Below are positions 17,132 to 26,800 of a stretch of DNA of 51,569 nt, in pieces. Every line of letters begins with the position of its first letter. Positions within the stretch are counted from its first letter, which is position 1. Under the pieces are notes generated by a model. It made no database searches, was not told the DNA's origin, and saw only the letters and a program-made list of their open reading frames with translations. The position numbers were made by a program, and so were the translations under genes. Source of the DNA: a bacterium HR30. Lineage in GTDB: Bacteria > Desulfobacterota > Binatia > HRBIN30. The stretch is taken from NCBI GenBank assembly GCA_002898795.1, contig BEIG01000006.1:1-51569 (forward strand), in the 5' to 3' direction.

Positions 17132-18016
17132 ATGGAATTACCCGCAGAGATCGGTCGCGTGTTCGACGAATGGCGCCAACGTGGCCACTTTTACCGCCTG
17201 CGTGAAGGGCACCAGGTCTTTGTCGTGCAGGAAGGAACGGGGCCGGATGTCGTGTTGGTTCACGGATTTCCCTCGACCAGTCATGACTTCGCGGCAGCCC
17301 TGCCCGAGCTTTTGCGCCAGGACCTGCGGGTTTTGGTGTGGGACCACCTCGGTTTCGGCTTTTCCGACAAGCCTGAGAGCCCGACTGTCTCTTACTCGTT
17401 GCTGGATCAGGCCCGACGGGCGGGCGAGATCATCGCGGCCCATGGCGTGAGGCGGGCACGAGTGATTGGTCACGACATGGGACTGACCATCGCCGTCGAA
17501 ATGTTGTGTTTGCAGGAGGAAGGAAAGCTTCCGTTCGAAATGGACTCCCTGGTGCTATGCAATGGTAGCCACCTGATCGAGCTGGCCCACCTCACCCCGC
17601 TGCAGCACGCGCTCATGACGGATGAAGGAGCGGCGGCATTTGCCCGCACGTATGATCCAGAACGGTTTGCCGAAGGATTCCGATTCCTCTGGGCTGATCC
17701 CAGCCGCACCCCGGAGGTGGATATTCGGGCCATTGCGTACTGGATCCCGTGGAACAATGGGCTGGCCATTATTGGCCGCATCGCCCGCTACAACATCGAA
17801 CGTCGCACCTATGCAGAACGCTGGCGATCGATCTTCGCGCGCACCAAAATTCCGATCAGCGTTGTCTGGGGAGAGCGCGATCCGATCGCTGTTCTGGAAA
17901 TCGGCCACAAACTAGCCGAGCTCGCGAACACCCGTTGCGCAATCCTCCCCGATGTTGGCCATTACCCGCAAATGGAAGCGCCGGCTTTGTGGGCCAAGCT
18001 GGTGCTGGACCACTGA
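17132..18016 (+). CDS. alpha/beta-hydrolase with Asp nucleophile (haloalkane dehalogenase / epoxide hydrolase-like)
   Basis: The 294-residue protein has VVLVHGFPSTSHDF (oxyanion HG), WDHLGFGFSDKPE, the nucleophile elbow IGHDMGLTIA with Asp115 instead of Ser, WGERDPIA with acid Asp250, and VGHYPQMEAP with base His277. An Asp nucleophile places it with haloalkane dehalogenases, epoxide hydrolases and MEST-like proteins rather than with esterases. The Trp that follows the nucleophile in true haloalkane dehalogenases (D-W) is Met here, so dehalogenase activity is doubtful; an epoxide hydrolase or unknown hydrolase is as likely. It stands alone between the GH31 gene and yebC. Confidence 0.88.
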   Translation: MELPAEIGRVFDEWRQRGHFYRLREGHQVFVVQEGTGPDVVLVHGFPSTSHDFAAALPELLRQDLRVLVWDHLGFGFSDKPESPTVSYSLLDQARRAGEIIAAHGVRRARVIGHDMGLTIAVEMLCLQEEGKLPFEMDSLVLCNGSHLIELAHLTPLQHALMTDEGAAAFARTYDPERFAEGFRFLWADPSRTPEVDIRAIAYWIPWNNGLAIIGRIARYNIERRTYAERWRSIFARTKIPISVVWGERDPIAVLEIGHKLAELANTRCAILPDVGHYPQMEAPALWAKLVLDH

Positions 18017-18117
18017 CCTAGCGTCTCCCCGTTCGGTTTACTCCCCCGCCCCGCTGTGCTAGCGGCTTTTGGAGAAAAACCTCGAGTTTGCTCGCCACAA
18101 GAGGAGGTTTTGCGAAC

Positions 18118-18867
18118 ATGTCCGGGCATTCCAAATGGCACTCGATTCGCCACAAGAAGGCAGCCAAAGACGCCAAGCGGGGCAAGCTCTTCACCAAGCT
18201 CATTAAGGAAATCACCGTGGCTGCGCGCCTTGGCGGTGGGGACATTAACGCCAACCCGCGGCTGCGCACCGCTGTGCAAACCGCTCGGGAACACAGCATG
18301 CCCATGGAAAACATCGAGCGAGCCATCAAGCGTGGCACTGGCGAAATCGAGGGAGCCACGTACGAAGAGGTACAATACGAAGGGTACGGTCCGGGCGGCG
18401 TGGCTGTTTTGGTGCAAGCGATGACCGACAATCGCAACCGAACGGTAGCGGAAATTCGCCGAATCTTCGAAAAGGCCGGGGGCAACTTGGGTGCGAGTGG
18501 CTGTGTGGCTTGGATGTTCAAGAAGCGAGGGGTGATCAGCATCAGTAAAGACGGGGTCGATGAGGAGCGCCTCATGGAAATTGCGCTCGAAGCAGAGGCA
18601 GACGACGTGAGTGACACCGACGGCAGTTTTGAAATTCTCACGTCGCCCGAGAACTTCGAGGCGGTGAAGGCGGCACTGCAAAAAGCCCAGATCCCCATTG
18701 CCAACGCGGAAATCTCCATGGTCGCGGACAATACGGTACGGGTGACCGGTCAGGACGCTCTCCAAACCATGAAGCTGCTCGAAGCGTTGGAGGACCACGA
18801 CGACGTGCAAAGCGTGGCGTCCAATGCGGACTTCGACGAAGACGAACTCCAGCGCCTGAGCGCTTGA
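18118..18867 (+). CDS. yebC: YebC/PmpR family protein (TACO1 family)
   Basis: The 249-residue protein starts MSGHSKWHSIRHKKAAKDAK and continues with KLFTKLIKEITVAARLGGGD, NPRLRTAVQTAREHSMPMEN and the YEGYGPGGVAVLV strand, the invariant YebC pattern. Members were long described as DNA-binding regulators (PmpR); recent work ties some to relieving ribosome stalling at proline runs. The start is ATG 18118, ten bases after GAGGAGG. It precedes ruvC-ruvA-ruvB, a conserved neighbourhood in many bacteria, and is probably cotranscribed with it. Confidence 0.95.
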   Translation: MSGHSKWHSIRHKKAAKDAKRGKLFTKLIKEITVAARLGGGDINANPRLRTAVQTAREHSMPMENIERAIKRGTGEIEGATYEEVQYEGYGPGGVAVLVQAMTDNRNRTVAEIRRIFEKAGGNLGASGCVAWMFKKRGVISISKDGVDEERLMEIALEAEADDVSDTDGSFEILTSPENFEAVKAALQKAQIPIANAEISMVADNTVRVTGQDALQTMKLLEALEDHDDVQSVASNADFDEDELQRLSA

Positions 18868-18907
18868 GGAGTAAGGGCGGCCCGAGAGGGCTAAGGCCAG
18901 CAAAGCT

Positions 18908-19402
18908 ATGCGCGTGATGGGCGTGGATCCCAGTACGGTTGCCACGGGATGGGGAGTTCTCGAGGGGAGTCTGCCAACTCCCCACTGCCTCGGTAGCGGT
19001 GTCGTTCGGTGCCGTGGAACGATGAGTACGCGGCTATCCAAGCTTTACGCGGAGCTCGTGCGCCTACTTACTCAGTACCGCCCGTATTGCGTGAGCTTAG
19101 AACAAGGCTTCTCCAGCAGTAACGTGCAAGCGGCACTCCGCCTGGGAGAAGCGCGCGGTGTCGTGCTAGCCGCCGCCGGTAGTCTAGGCATCGCGGTAGC
19201 GGAATACGCCCCGGCAACGATCAAGCTTGCTGTGACGGGCGACGGCCGGGCAAGCAAGGAGCAAGTCCAGTGGATGGTCCAGCGCTTACTGAAACTCCCT
19301 CGGCCGCCAGCCGAGGATGCTGCCGACGCCTTGGGAGCCGCCCTCTGTCACCTGCAAACGTACGCAATGGAATGGCAAATGGGCCGCGGCCAGCGGCGGT
19401 AG
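18908..19402 (+). CDS. ruvC: crossover junction endodeoxyribonuclease RuvC
   Basis: RuvC nicks Holliday junctions symmetrically in concert with RuvAB. The 164-residue RNase H-fold protein has the four carboxylates in place: Asp7 (GVDPS), Glu65 (SLEQGF), Asp137 and Asp140 (EDAADALGAALCH), matching D7/E66/D138/D141 of the E. coli enzyme. AALRLGEARGVVLAAAG is the DNA-binding helix region. The second conserved loop is slightly diverged (EQGFSSSNVQ instead of the common EEVFvakN). It lies 40 bases after yebC and 47 before ruvA. Confidence 0.94.
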   Translation: MRVMGVDPSTVATGWGVLEGSLPTPHCLGSGVVRCRGTMSTRLSKLYAELVRLLTQYRPYCVSLEQGFSSSNVQAALRLGEARGVVLAAAGSLGIAVAEYAPATIKLAVTGDGRASKEQVQWMVQRLLKLPRPPAEDAADALGAALCHLQTYAMEWQMGRGQRR

Positions 19403-19449
19403 GGAGCGATCTTTCCCTGGGGCGCCGGCTGCGGTAAAAGGGCCACGGG

Positions 19450-20043
19450 ATGATCGCGTGGTTGGCGGGAAGGTTGGCGCAGAAATCGCCTGCGCAGTGC
19501 GTGGTGGATGTGCATGGGGTGGGGTACCAGGTGTTCTTGTCCCTCAACGCCTATTGCGCGTTACCCGAGGTGGGCGCGCCAGTGCAGCTCCACGTGTACA
19601 CACATGTACGGGAGGACACCCTCCAACTTTACGGGTTCATCGAGCCAGAAGAGCGTGACCTGTTCCTCGAGTTGCTAAACGTCTCCGGCATCGGGCCGCG
19701 ATTGGCGCTGACGATCCTTTCGGGCTGCTCGGCGCGCGAACTTCGCGAAGCCCTGGCCAGCGAGGACGTGACCCGTCTTGTCGCCATCCCCGGGGTGGGC
19801 AAGAAAACTGCGGCCCGTTTAGTTGTGGAGCTGCGCGACCGTGTTGGCCGCGCGCCCGAAGGGACGCACCAAGGAGCTTCTGCCGGTCCGTTCTTGCCGA
19901 TCGAGGAACAAGCCATTTCCGCGCTGGTGAATTTCGGGTTCAAGCCGGCAGTGGCAGCACAAGCGGTACGACAAGCCCGTTCGGCGGGAAGTCAGGGACT
20001 CGAGGCACTCATTCGCGACGCCTTGCGGAGGGCCGCCGCATGA
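19450..20043 (+). CDS. ruvA: Holliday junction branch migration protein RuvA
   Basis: RuvA tetramers bind the four-way junction and load RuvB. The 197-residue protein has the N-terminal OB domain ([20 protein letters not shown] with VHGVGYQVF), the double helix-hairpin-helix domain ([17 protein letters not shown] and [20 protein letters not shown]), a flexible linker near residues 140-150, and the C-terminal RuvB-binding domain ([18 protein letters not shown]). The stop codon overlaps the ruvB start (ATGA at 20040). Confidence 0.96.
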   Translation: MIAWLAGRLAQKSPAQCVVDVHGVGYQVFLSLNAYCALPEVGAPVQLHVYTHVREDTLQLYGFIEPEERDLFLELLNVSGIGPRLALTILSGCSARELREALASEDVTRLVAIPGVGKKTAARLVVELRDRVGRAPEGTHQGASAGPFLPIEEQAISALVNFGFKPAVAAQAVRQARSAGSQGLEALIRDALRRAAA

Positions 20044-21134
20044 GGCCCTTGCATGAATCCCGCAAACGATCCGCTCCCCCCAAGGAGTCGTCTTCCCCGG
20101 GCGAACGGCCCACAGCGCTTCAGCCCGCGACCCACGATGACGACCAGCTTTTCGATGCCAACCTGAGGCCACGGAAACTATCCGAGTATATCGGTCAGGA
20201 AGGGATCAAAGCGAACCTTCGCGTTGCGATCGACGCCGCGAAGAGACGTGGAGAAAGCCTGGAGCACTTGCTTATTTACGGCCCGCCGGGTTTGGGGAAG
20301 ACCTCGCTGGCTCACATCATCGCGCGCGAGATGGGGGTGAATATCTACACGACCTCGGGTCCGGTCATTGAGCGGCCGGGTGACCTCGCCGCCATTCTCA
20401 CGAATCTGCAAGCCGGCGACGTGTTGTTTATCGACGAAATCCATCGCCTGAGCCGCGTGGTCGAGGAAATCCTCTATCCGGCGATGGAGGATTATCAGAT
20501 TGACGTGCTCATCGGCCAAGGCCCGAGCGCACGCTCGATCCGGCTCGATTTGCAGCGCTTTACCTTGATCGGTGCCACAACGCGGGCCGGGCTCCTGACT
20601 TCTCCTCTGCGCGATCGCTTTGGGGTGAGCCTGCGACTCGATTTCTATTCCGTCGCCGAACTCACGGAGATCGTTCGTCGCGCCGCCCAAATCCTGAACG
20701 TGCCCATCGACGCCGCCGGGGCCACGGAAATTGCGCGGCGCTCGCGAGGAACGCCGCGAATTGCCAACCGCTTGCTGCGCCGCGTGCGCGACTTTGCCCA
20801 AGTGCGTGCCGCTGGACAAATTGATGCCGCAGTCGCTGACGAAGCGTTGCGGATGCTCGGGGTCGATCAGTTTGGGTTCGACCCCATGGACCGCACCCTT
20901 CTGGCCACCATCATCGATAAGTTCGACGGCGGGCCAGTGGGCCTTGGCACGTTGGCGGCAGCAGTCGGTGAGGAGCGCGACACCATCGAGGACGTGTACG
21001 AACCTTTCCTGCTGCAAGAGGGTTTCCTGGCGCGTACGCCTCGGGGCCGCATGGCTACACGCCTCGCTTACGAAGCGTTGGGCCGAACCCCGCCCCCTCA
21101 TGCACGCCAAGCAAATCTGTTTGTTAAACTTTAG
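20040..21134 (+). CDS. ruvB: Holliday junction DNA helicase RuvB
   Basis: RuvB is the AAA+ motor of branch migration. The 364-residue protein has [19 protein letters not shown], Walker [17 protein letters not shown], Walker [18 protein letters not shown], sensor 1 [20 protein letters not shown] with the Arg finger, and the winged-helix C-terminus ([18 protein letters not shown]-like segment). It has a longer, Pro/Ser-rich N-terminal leader (about 35 residues) than E. coli RuvB, but translational coupling with ruvA supports this start. Confidence 0.97.
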   Translation: MRPLHESRKRSAPPKESSSPGERPTALQPATHDDDQLFDANLRPRKLSEYIGQEGIKANLRVAIDAAKRRGESLEHLLIYGPPGLGKTSLAHIIAREMGVNIYTTSGPVIERPGDLAAILTNLQAGDVLFIDEIHRLSRVVEEILYPAMEDYQIDVLIGQGPSARSIRLDLQRFTLIGATTRAGLLTSPLRDRFGVSLRLDFYSVAELTEIVRRAAQILNVPIDAAGATEIARRSRGTPRIANRLLRRVRDFAQVRAAGQIDAAVADEALRMLGVDQFGFDPMDRTLLATIIDKFDGGPVGLGTLAAAVGEERDTIEDVYEPFLLQEGFLARTPRGRMATRLAYEALGRTPPPHARQANLFVKL

Positions 21135-21161
21135 CCGCAGCTAGGTGCAATGGAGGCTACC

Positions 21162-21374
21162 GTGTCGGAACTTGGTCGGTTCCTCATTGTGGTGGGCATC
21201 GTGCTCGTCGGTCTCGGACTGCTCCTCAGCCTCGCTGGCAAAGTGCCCTGGCTCGGCCGTTTACCAGGGGACATTTACTACAAGACGGACCACGTCACCA
21301 TTTACTTTCCCCTGATGACCTCCATCGTGATCAGCCTCGTGCTGACGTTGTTGCTGTATCTCTTTCGGCGCTGA
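21162..21374 (+). CDS. DUF2905 small membrane protein
   Basis: The 70-residue protein has two membrane helices (about residues 5-22 and 44-66) flanking the family motif KVPWLGRLPGDIYY. DUF2905 proteins are found widely next to ruvB, as here, but no function is established to my knowledge. GTG 21162 is preferred because TGGAGG lies five bases upstream; ATG 21150 would add four residues. It is 27 bases after ruvB and likely the last gene of the yebC-ruvCAB operon. Confidence 0.85.
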   Translation: MSELGRFLIVVGIVLVGLGLLLSLAGKVPWLGRLPGDIYYKTDHVTIYFPLMTSIVISLVLTLLLYLFRR

Positions 21375-21531
21375 CGCCCTGAGGCAACCACCGGCAAACC
21401 ACGCCAGGCAACCGAAGTGCCGCAGGGAAGCCGGTGAGCCCCTGTTGCAGCGCCCCCTAAAGCGCAACTTTCAGCTTGACTGAGGGAGAGCGAGTCAGAA
21501 AATCTTTTCGGCATCAGGAGGTAGGTCGGCT

Positions 21532-22959
21532 ATGCCAAAGTTCGCACTGTTTCTCACGACAGTGGCCATGGTGGCCGTATTGACCCCAGCCCCGTCGGAG
21601 GCGCTTTCCCCTCAAGCCCAAGCTGCACGGCTTTGCCGAGCAAAACTCACCAGCAAGGGGAAAGCATACGCCAAAACCCGGAGAAACTTGATTTTGGCTT
21701 GCACCAACAAGCTGCTGAAATGTGCTTTGCTCGAGGAAATTCATCAGCAAGACGTGAAGTCTTGCCGCGATACGGCAACGGCCTTCTGTGTGGCCAAGTT
21801 GATTACGCCAGGGCAAGGGCTCATGAAAGCGCGGGACAAGTTCGTGAACGACGTGGTGGCGGCGTGCACTCCTCTGGGAATCGCCCAAATGTGCTCGAGC
21901 GGCCCAGGAGGTTTGAACTTCAATAACCACGGAGCATGCGGCTCCGCGAATCCGAGCGGCTGTGGCGGTACGAATTTGCAAGACCTCGCCACATGTTTAC
22001 GCGGAGTGATCGACTTCGAGGTAGAATTGGAGGTCAGCCGTGTGGCTCCACGAGCTGGCGTCTTGCTCGACAACACACAGTCCGTGGGGATTTATTTTTC
22101 AGCACTGCAGCGGCCTAGCTCCACCACCGTGGTTCTGAGCCCGGCCTCACCAGGTGTGCTGAACAACCCCGGTACGATTAACCTGCCGAGCACCGACCGG
22201 CTAGCAATCGATGCCACGGCTCTTGCCTGCGGCAGTAACTCCAGCAACGGCAAGGTAGAGGTGCGCGTAGGCACTGGAACAAGCTGCAACGACTTGATCC
22301 CGGTGCAAACGGTGGTCTCTCAGGAAAGTTACTTTCCCCCCGTGTATCTAGGTCCCTTCGAGCAAGACTTGCAGTACTGCATTACGTGGAAGGACCCAGG
22401 CAGTGGCGGCTGTACGACTGGGCAGGGCTCGTCGGCATTTGGTACGATCGACGTTACCCCCGATGGCTCTTCCCCACCGCCCTTGCCAGCCTCGACCGTG
22501 TTGGCGTGCCACAAGAGATTTCAAGGTTCCGGCAAAGGTTTAGCCGCTCTCGCCGCCAATAAACTTCACGCATGTGGCGACAAGGTGGCCAAGTGCGAGC
22601 TTGCCAACGAGATCGACGGCGCCGGTACATGCACGCCGTCGTACACAACCCCGTGTTCGACGATCGACTCTGCGATCGACAACAAGCTCAACACCGGGCA
22701 AAGCAAGATCACGCAGCCACTCACGCCCTGCACACTTTTGACCTTCCAGCAGTTGCGGTCGTTCGTTGGAGGCCTTGGATTCAGGAATCCTTTCGCTGGT
22801 TGCGCTTCGGCGCCCGACTTGAACGCGCTAGCCAACTGCGCGCTGACGGACGTGAGATGTTTCGTGGAGATGAGCAGCGGAACTCGCGACCCCCGACTAA
22901 AGCAGTGGCTCACCACTGCCGGGTTAAACCCGACCGCCGATTTTCCCTGCGTGCCGTAA
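21532..22959 (+). CDS. secreted Cys-rich protein with duplicated domain
   Basis: I do not recognise a named family. The 475-residue product has a clear signal peptide (FALFLTTVAMVAVLTPAPS then EA). Two regions share a pattern of Cys, a Gly/Lys stretch, then NK/LxxC: residues about 33-160 (ARLCRAKLTSKGKAYAKTRR and ILACTNKLLKCALLEEI) and about 322-450 (VLACHKRFQGSGKGLAALAA and KLHACGDKVAKCELANEI). Between them is a Ser/Thr/Pro-rich stretch that reads like an extracellular beta domain. There are about 25 Cys, so disulfides are expected after export. AGGAGGT lies nine bases upstream of the ATG, and a strong terminator follows, so it is a single-gene unit. Possible roles (surface, binding or structural) are guesses. 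Confidence 0.75.
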   Translation: MPKFALFLTTVAMVAVLTPAPSEALSPQAQAARLCRAKLTSKGKAYAKTRRNLILACTNKLLKCALLEEIHQQDVKSCRDTATAFCVAKLITPGQGLMKARDKFVNDVVAACTPLGIAQMCSSGPGGLNFNNHGACGSANPSGCGGTNLQDLATCLRGVIDFEVELEVSRVAPRAGVLLDNTQSVGIYFSALQRPSSTTVVLSPASPGVLNNPGTINLPSTDRLAIDATALACGSNSSNGKVEVRVGTGTSCNDLIPVQTVVSQESYFPPVYLGPFEQDLQYCITWKDPGSGGCTTGQGSSAFGTIDVTPDGSSPPPLPASTVLACHKRFQGSGKGLAALAANKLHACGDKVAKCELANEIDGAGTCTPSYTTPCSTIDSAIDNKLNTGQSKITQPLTPCTLLTFQQLRSFVGGLGFRNPFAGCASAPDLNALANCALTDVRCFVEMSSGTRDPRLKQWLTTAGLNPTADFPCVP

Positions 22960-22988
22960 TTGGAACGTCCCAACTGGAATGGGCTCGA

Positions 22989-23025
22989 GGGCTGGACGCG
23001 CCCGAGCGTCCAGCCCTTTTTGTTT
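22989..23025 (+). terminator. intrinsic terminator
   Basis: Perfect 11-bp stem GGGCTGGACGC (22989-22999) with GCGTCCAGCCC (23006-23016), six-base loop, followed by TTTTTGTTT. It ends the plus-strand secreted-protein gene 30 bp after its stop and separates it from the convergent minus-strand genes. Confidence 0.93.
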
Positions 23026-23054
23026 AGGATCAGCCGGATCGAACACGGTAGACG

Positions 23055-23801
23055 TCAGAGGCGAACCCGGAGTCCGTCGTGGGCGAGCTCCAAGCCGAGC
23101 GCATCCCGCCGTGCAAGCACATCCCGCCCCAAGTGCGTGAGTATCATACGGCGGCACCGAAACTGGGGGAAATTTGCTTCGAGGGTGACGTACGCCAGAT
23201 GATTGGGGACTACCGTGTCGAAGAAGCTACATTCGCAAATGAACAGGTCAGCCCCCTCGGAGCGCCCGAGGAGCTCATCCGTCCAACCTGTGTCGCCGGA
23301 ATAAACAACCCGCCGCCCGCCGATGGTTACGGACACCCCGAAGGACACTTCTTCTTGCTGGTGAGGCACGCGGAATGGCACGAGCTGGCCACTGGGCAGT
23401 TCGACGCACTCTTCAGGTTGGACCTCGCGGTAGCGGACTTCGAACGGCAAAGGCCTTCGGCCCACGTCGCGATAGAGCGTGCGAAAGAGCGTGGCCACGC
23501 GGTCGGCCGTACCCGGAGGCCCCACGACTTCCAGTCAGCGTTGGCGATGCGCATGGTAGATCCATTCCAAAAACAAGAACGGTAGTCCGCCAAAGTGGTC
23601 GCCATGCAAGTGGCTGAGAAACACCGTATCGATCGTTCTTACGTCGACTTCATGGCGCTGAAGTGCCGCCAGCGTGGTCACCCCACAATCCAAAAGCACC
23701 GAACCACTGGGGCTCACGAGCAAGTAACCGGCTTGGTGCTGCCCCCCTGAACAAAACGCATCTCCGGCCCCTAAGAACAATACCTCAACGGCCTCGTCCA
23801 T
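23055..23801 (-). pseudogene. metallo-beta-lactamase-fold hydrolase split by an in-frame TGA
   Basis: The N-terminal part (from ATG 23801) has VEVLFLGAGDAFCSGGQ and FLSHLHGDHFGGLPF, with zinc ligands His64, His66, Asp68 and His69. At codon 89 (23537-23535) there is a TGA, and the same frame continues with LEVVGPPGTADRVATLF, then SVTIGGRRVVYSGDTGWTDE, LFICECSFFD and MILTHLG, the remaining metal and fold motifs. Because the frame is unchanged, a single nonsense change (for example CGA to TGA, Arg) explains the break. Restored, the protein has about 248 residues and resembles RNase Z-like and related MBL hydrolases. It follows the glutamate dehydrogenase gene by 27 bases on the same strand. A sequencing error is possible. 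Confidence 0.85.
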
Positions 23802-23828
23802 GATCCTCGATCCTCCCCAACCATGGTT

Positions 23829-26800
23829 TCAGGCCTGCTGGGGCCGTTCGGCGAAGCGCAGAAGCTCGCGCGCAACCACCAGGGTCTGGGCCAGCGTAAG
23901 CCCACGCCCAGCTTGGACATCCCGTACCAGCGCCCGCAGCGCTTGGAGTTCGCCCTCCTGCCCTTTTGCCTCGAAGAGCAAGCACTGCTCCACAGTTTTC
24001 CCATGTTGTCCGCAGGCCAGTACGCGCTCCGTCAGTTTTCGGTGGGCCACGGCGATGTCGCGCAGCACCTCCGCCAGGGCACGCTGTTCCCAGCGATCTT
24101 CGGTGTCGATGCTCTCCACGCTGCGCCGGAGCCAAGCAAGGGAAAACAACTCCGCCACGCCATAGTATGACCGTGCCACGATCACAGGGCTTTGCTCCAT
24201 GCCGGCAGCGATTTCTGCCACCTCGAAAAGTTCGGCTGCGCGTAAGATCACTGCGACACGGGTAGCCAGCTCGCGGGGAACACCCAACGTAGCCAGTCGT
24301 TCTACCGCTAAATTCCACTCCCCACGTGCTTCCCCTTCCAGTACCTCGGGAATCGAGCCCCATAAGTCTGCTGTGGCGCGCCGTAAGGCCTCGTACATGT
24401 CCACGCACGGCACGTCGCGCGGCTGTGTCTCCAAGTACCATGTCACGGCCCGCTGCATTCCCTGCTCGAACAGCAGTAAGGATTCCCGCTCACTCTCCGC
24501 GGAAAGGGTGGAACACAACTCGCTAACTTCGGTCCACAAGTGGTCCCAATCCAACACGCTGCCCACCACGCAAACGGCTCGGATCACCTCGTCCACTTTG
24601 GCGCCGGTATCCCGGACGACTCGAGGCACAAAAGTGATGCCCAAACGATCGATCACGGTGTTCGCCACCTCCACGGCAATGATCTCCCGCCGCAGGGGGT
24701 GGCTCCGCACGGCCAGGCCAAATCGCTCGCTAATGGCCGCTGGAAAGTAAGCGCGCAAGTACGTCTCAAAAAAAGCGTCGTCCGGTAGCGTGCTTGCCAA
24801 CAGTTCCCGCTGCAGCCAACGCTTGCTGTGGGACAACAGCACGGCCAACTCCGGGCGAGTTAAGCCTAGAAATACCGGGCGGCGGGCACGCAACTGATCT
24901 CGGTCAGGCAACTGCTCGGCACGGCGATCGAGCAATCCCTCGGCCTCGAGCTGAGCCATCCACTCGCGGAACTCGTGCAACCTCGTCCGGCTGCGCCAGT
25001 GATCCAAGCTCAAAACTCGGGCCTGGCGCCGGTTGTGATCGAGCACTCGCTCGATCACCTCTGGCTCCACCATTTCCAGCAGACGATTGCGTTCCTCGAA
25101 GGTTAGCTGGCCGGCCTCTACCGCTGTGGCCAGACAGATCTTGAGGTTCACTTCGTGGTCCGACATGTCGACACCGGCAGAGTTGTCAATCGCGTCGGTG
25201 TCGATTCCGCCACCTTGGAGAGCGAACTCCACACGGGCACGCTGGGTAAACCCGAGGTTGCCACCTTCTGCGGCTACCTGAACGCGAAGCTCGCGGGCAT
25301 CCACACGCACGGCGTCGTTCTCCGGGTCGTTGGCCGCCGCGTGAGACTCGTCGCTTGCTTTCACATACGTCCCGACACCTCCGTTCCACAAGAGATCGGC
25401 CGGCATGCGCAAGACCGCACGCACAAGCTCTTCTCCGGAGTACTCGCGCCCCTCGAGCCCGAGCATGGCCTGTGCCTCCGGAGAAATTTGCACGCGTTTT
25501 GCCTGCCGGGGATGCACGTCCCCACCTGGGCTCAAGATGGCTCGGTTGTAATCGGCCCAGCTCGACTGGGGCAGGCGAAACAAGCGTTCTCGTTCGTTGT
25601 AAGATCGCAGCGGGTCAGGGTTCGGGTCTAAAAACACGTGCCGATGGTCAAACGCCGCGCGCAGCCGCAGGCGGCGTGACCACAGGAGCCCATTTACGAA
25701 CACGTCGCCGCTCATGTCGCCAATGCCGACCACGTCCAGGATTTCCTGGTCGATGTTCCGGCCTCGGTCGCGAAAATGTCGCCGCACGCACTCCCAAACG
25801 CCCTTTGCCGTGATCCCTTGCCTCTTGTGGTCGTAACCGTGCTTGCCCCCGGAAGCGAACGCATCGCCAAGCCAAAAGCCCCGCTGGACCGCCACCTCGT
25901 TTGCGAGATCGGAAAACGTCGCCGTTCCCTTGTCTGGCGCCACGACTAGGTAGGGATCGGGGCCATCGTACGCCACGACGCGAGGTGGTGTATCCACACG
26001 TCCTCGGACCACGTTGTCCGTGATCTCGAGCAACGCCTCGATATACGCTCGGTAGGCAGCCGCAGCTTCGGCTGGGGGAACCGGGTACGCTCGCGCACGC
26101 CGCACCACGAAGCCACCCTTGGCTCCTCCGGGCACGATCACTGCGTTTTTCACGTCCTGTGTCAGCATTAGCGCCAGCACTTCGCTGCGGAAATCGGAGC
26201 GGTCGCTTTGCCGAATACCCCCACGCGCCACCCTGGCCGCTCGCATATGGATGCCTTCGACCAGCGGCCCGTGCACGTAAGTTTCGAACAACGGCTTCGG
26301 CCCCGGCCCTGGAAGCCGCCGTCCGTCCAGCTTCAACGTCACCCCGCGAGGTTCTCTCAGCTCATCTGTCGGAACGAAGTACGAGGTTCGCACCGTAGCC
26401 TGGAGGATGGCGAACAAGGCTCGCAGTAACCGATCTTCTTCGATCGCCGAGACGCCCTCCAGCGCTGCCTCGAACCGAGACTGGTATTCTCGCAAAACCC
26501 CTTCCTCCCGTTGACGAGGAGGCTCGGGTCGGTCGGGGTCGAACTTCGCGTGGAAGTACTCCCACAAGGCGTGGGCGCAGGCCGGCGATTCGACCAACGC
26601 ACGCACCAGAACTTCGCGCGCTGCTAGGCGGAGCTGCACCGCGTAGTTGGTGTACGCGCGCAGGAGATCCACTTGCCGCCAAGTCAAACCGGCGCGAACG
26701 ATCAGGCTGTTGAGGCGATCGTTTTCGAGTTTGCCAGCGTACAGCAACGGCAGCGCGTCGCGGACGCGCGGTGCGATTTCTTCCAAAGCAAGGGGCATCC

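Noticed and set aside
23535-23537. TGA in the metallo-hydrolase as a selenocysteine codon
   Set aside because: The position is not a metal or catalytic site in the family, and no Sec insertion signal is apparent; a nonsense change is simpler.
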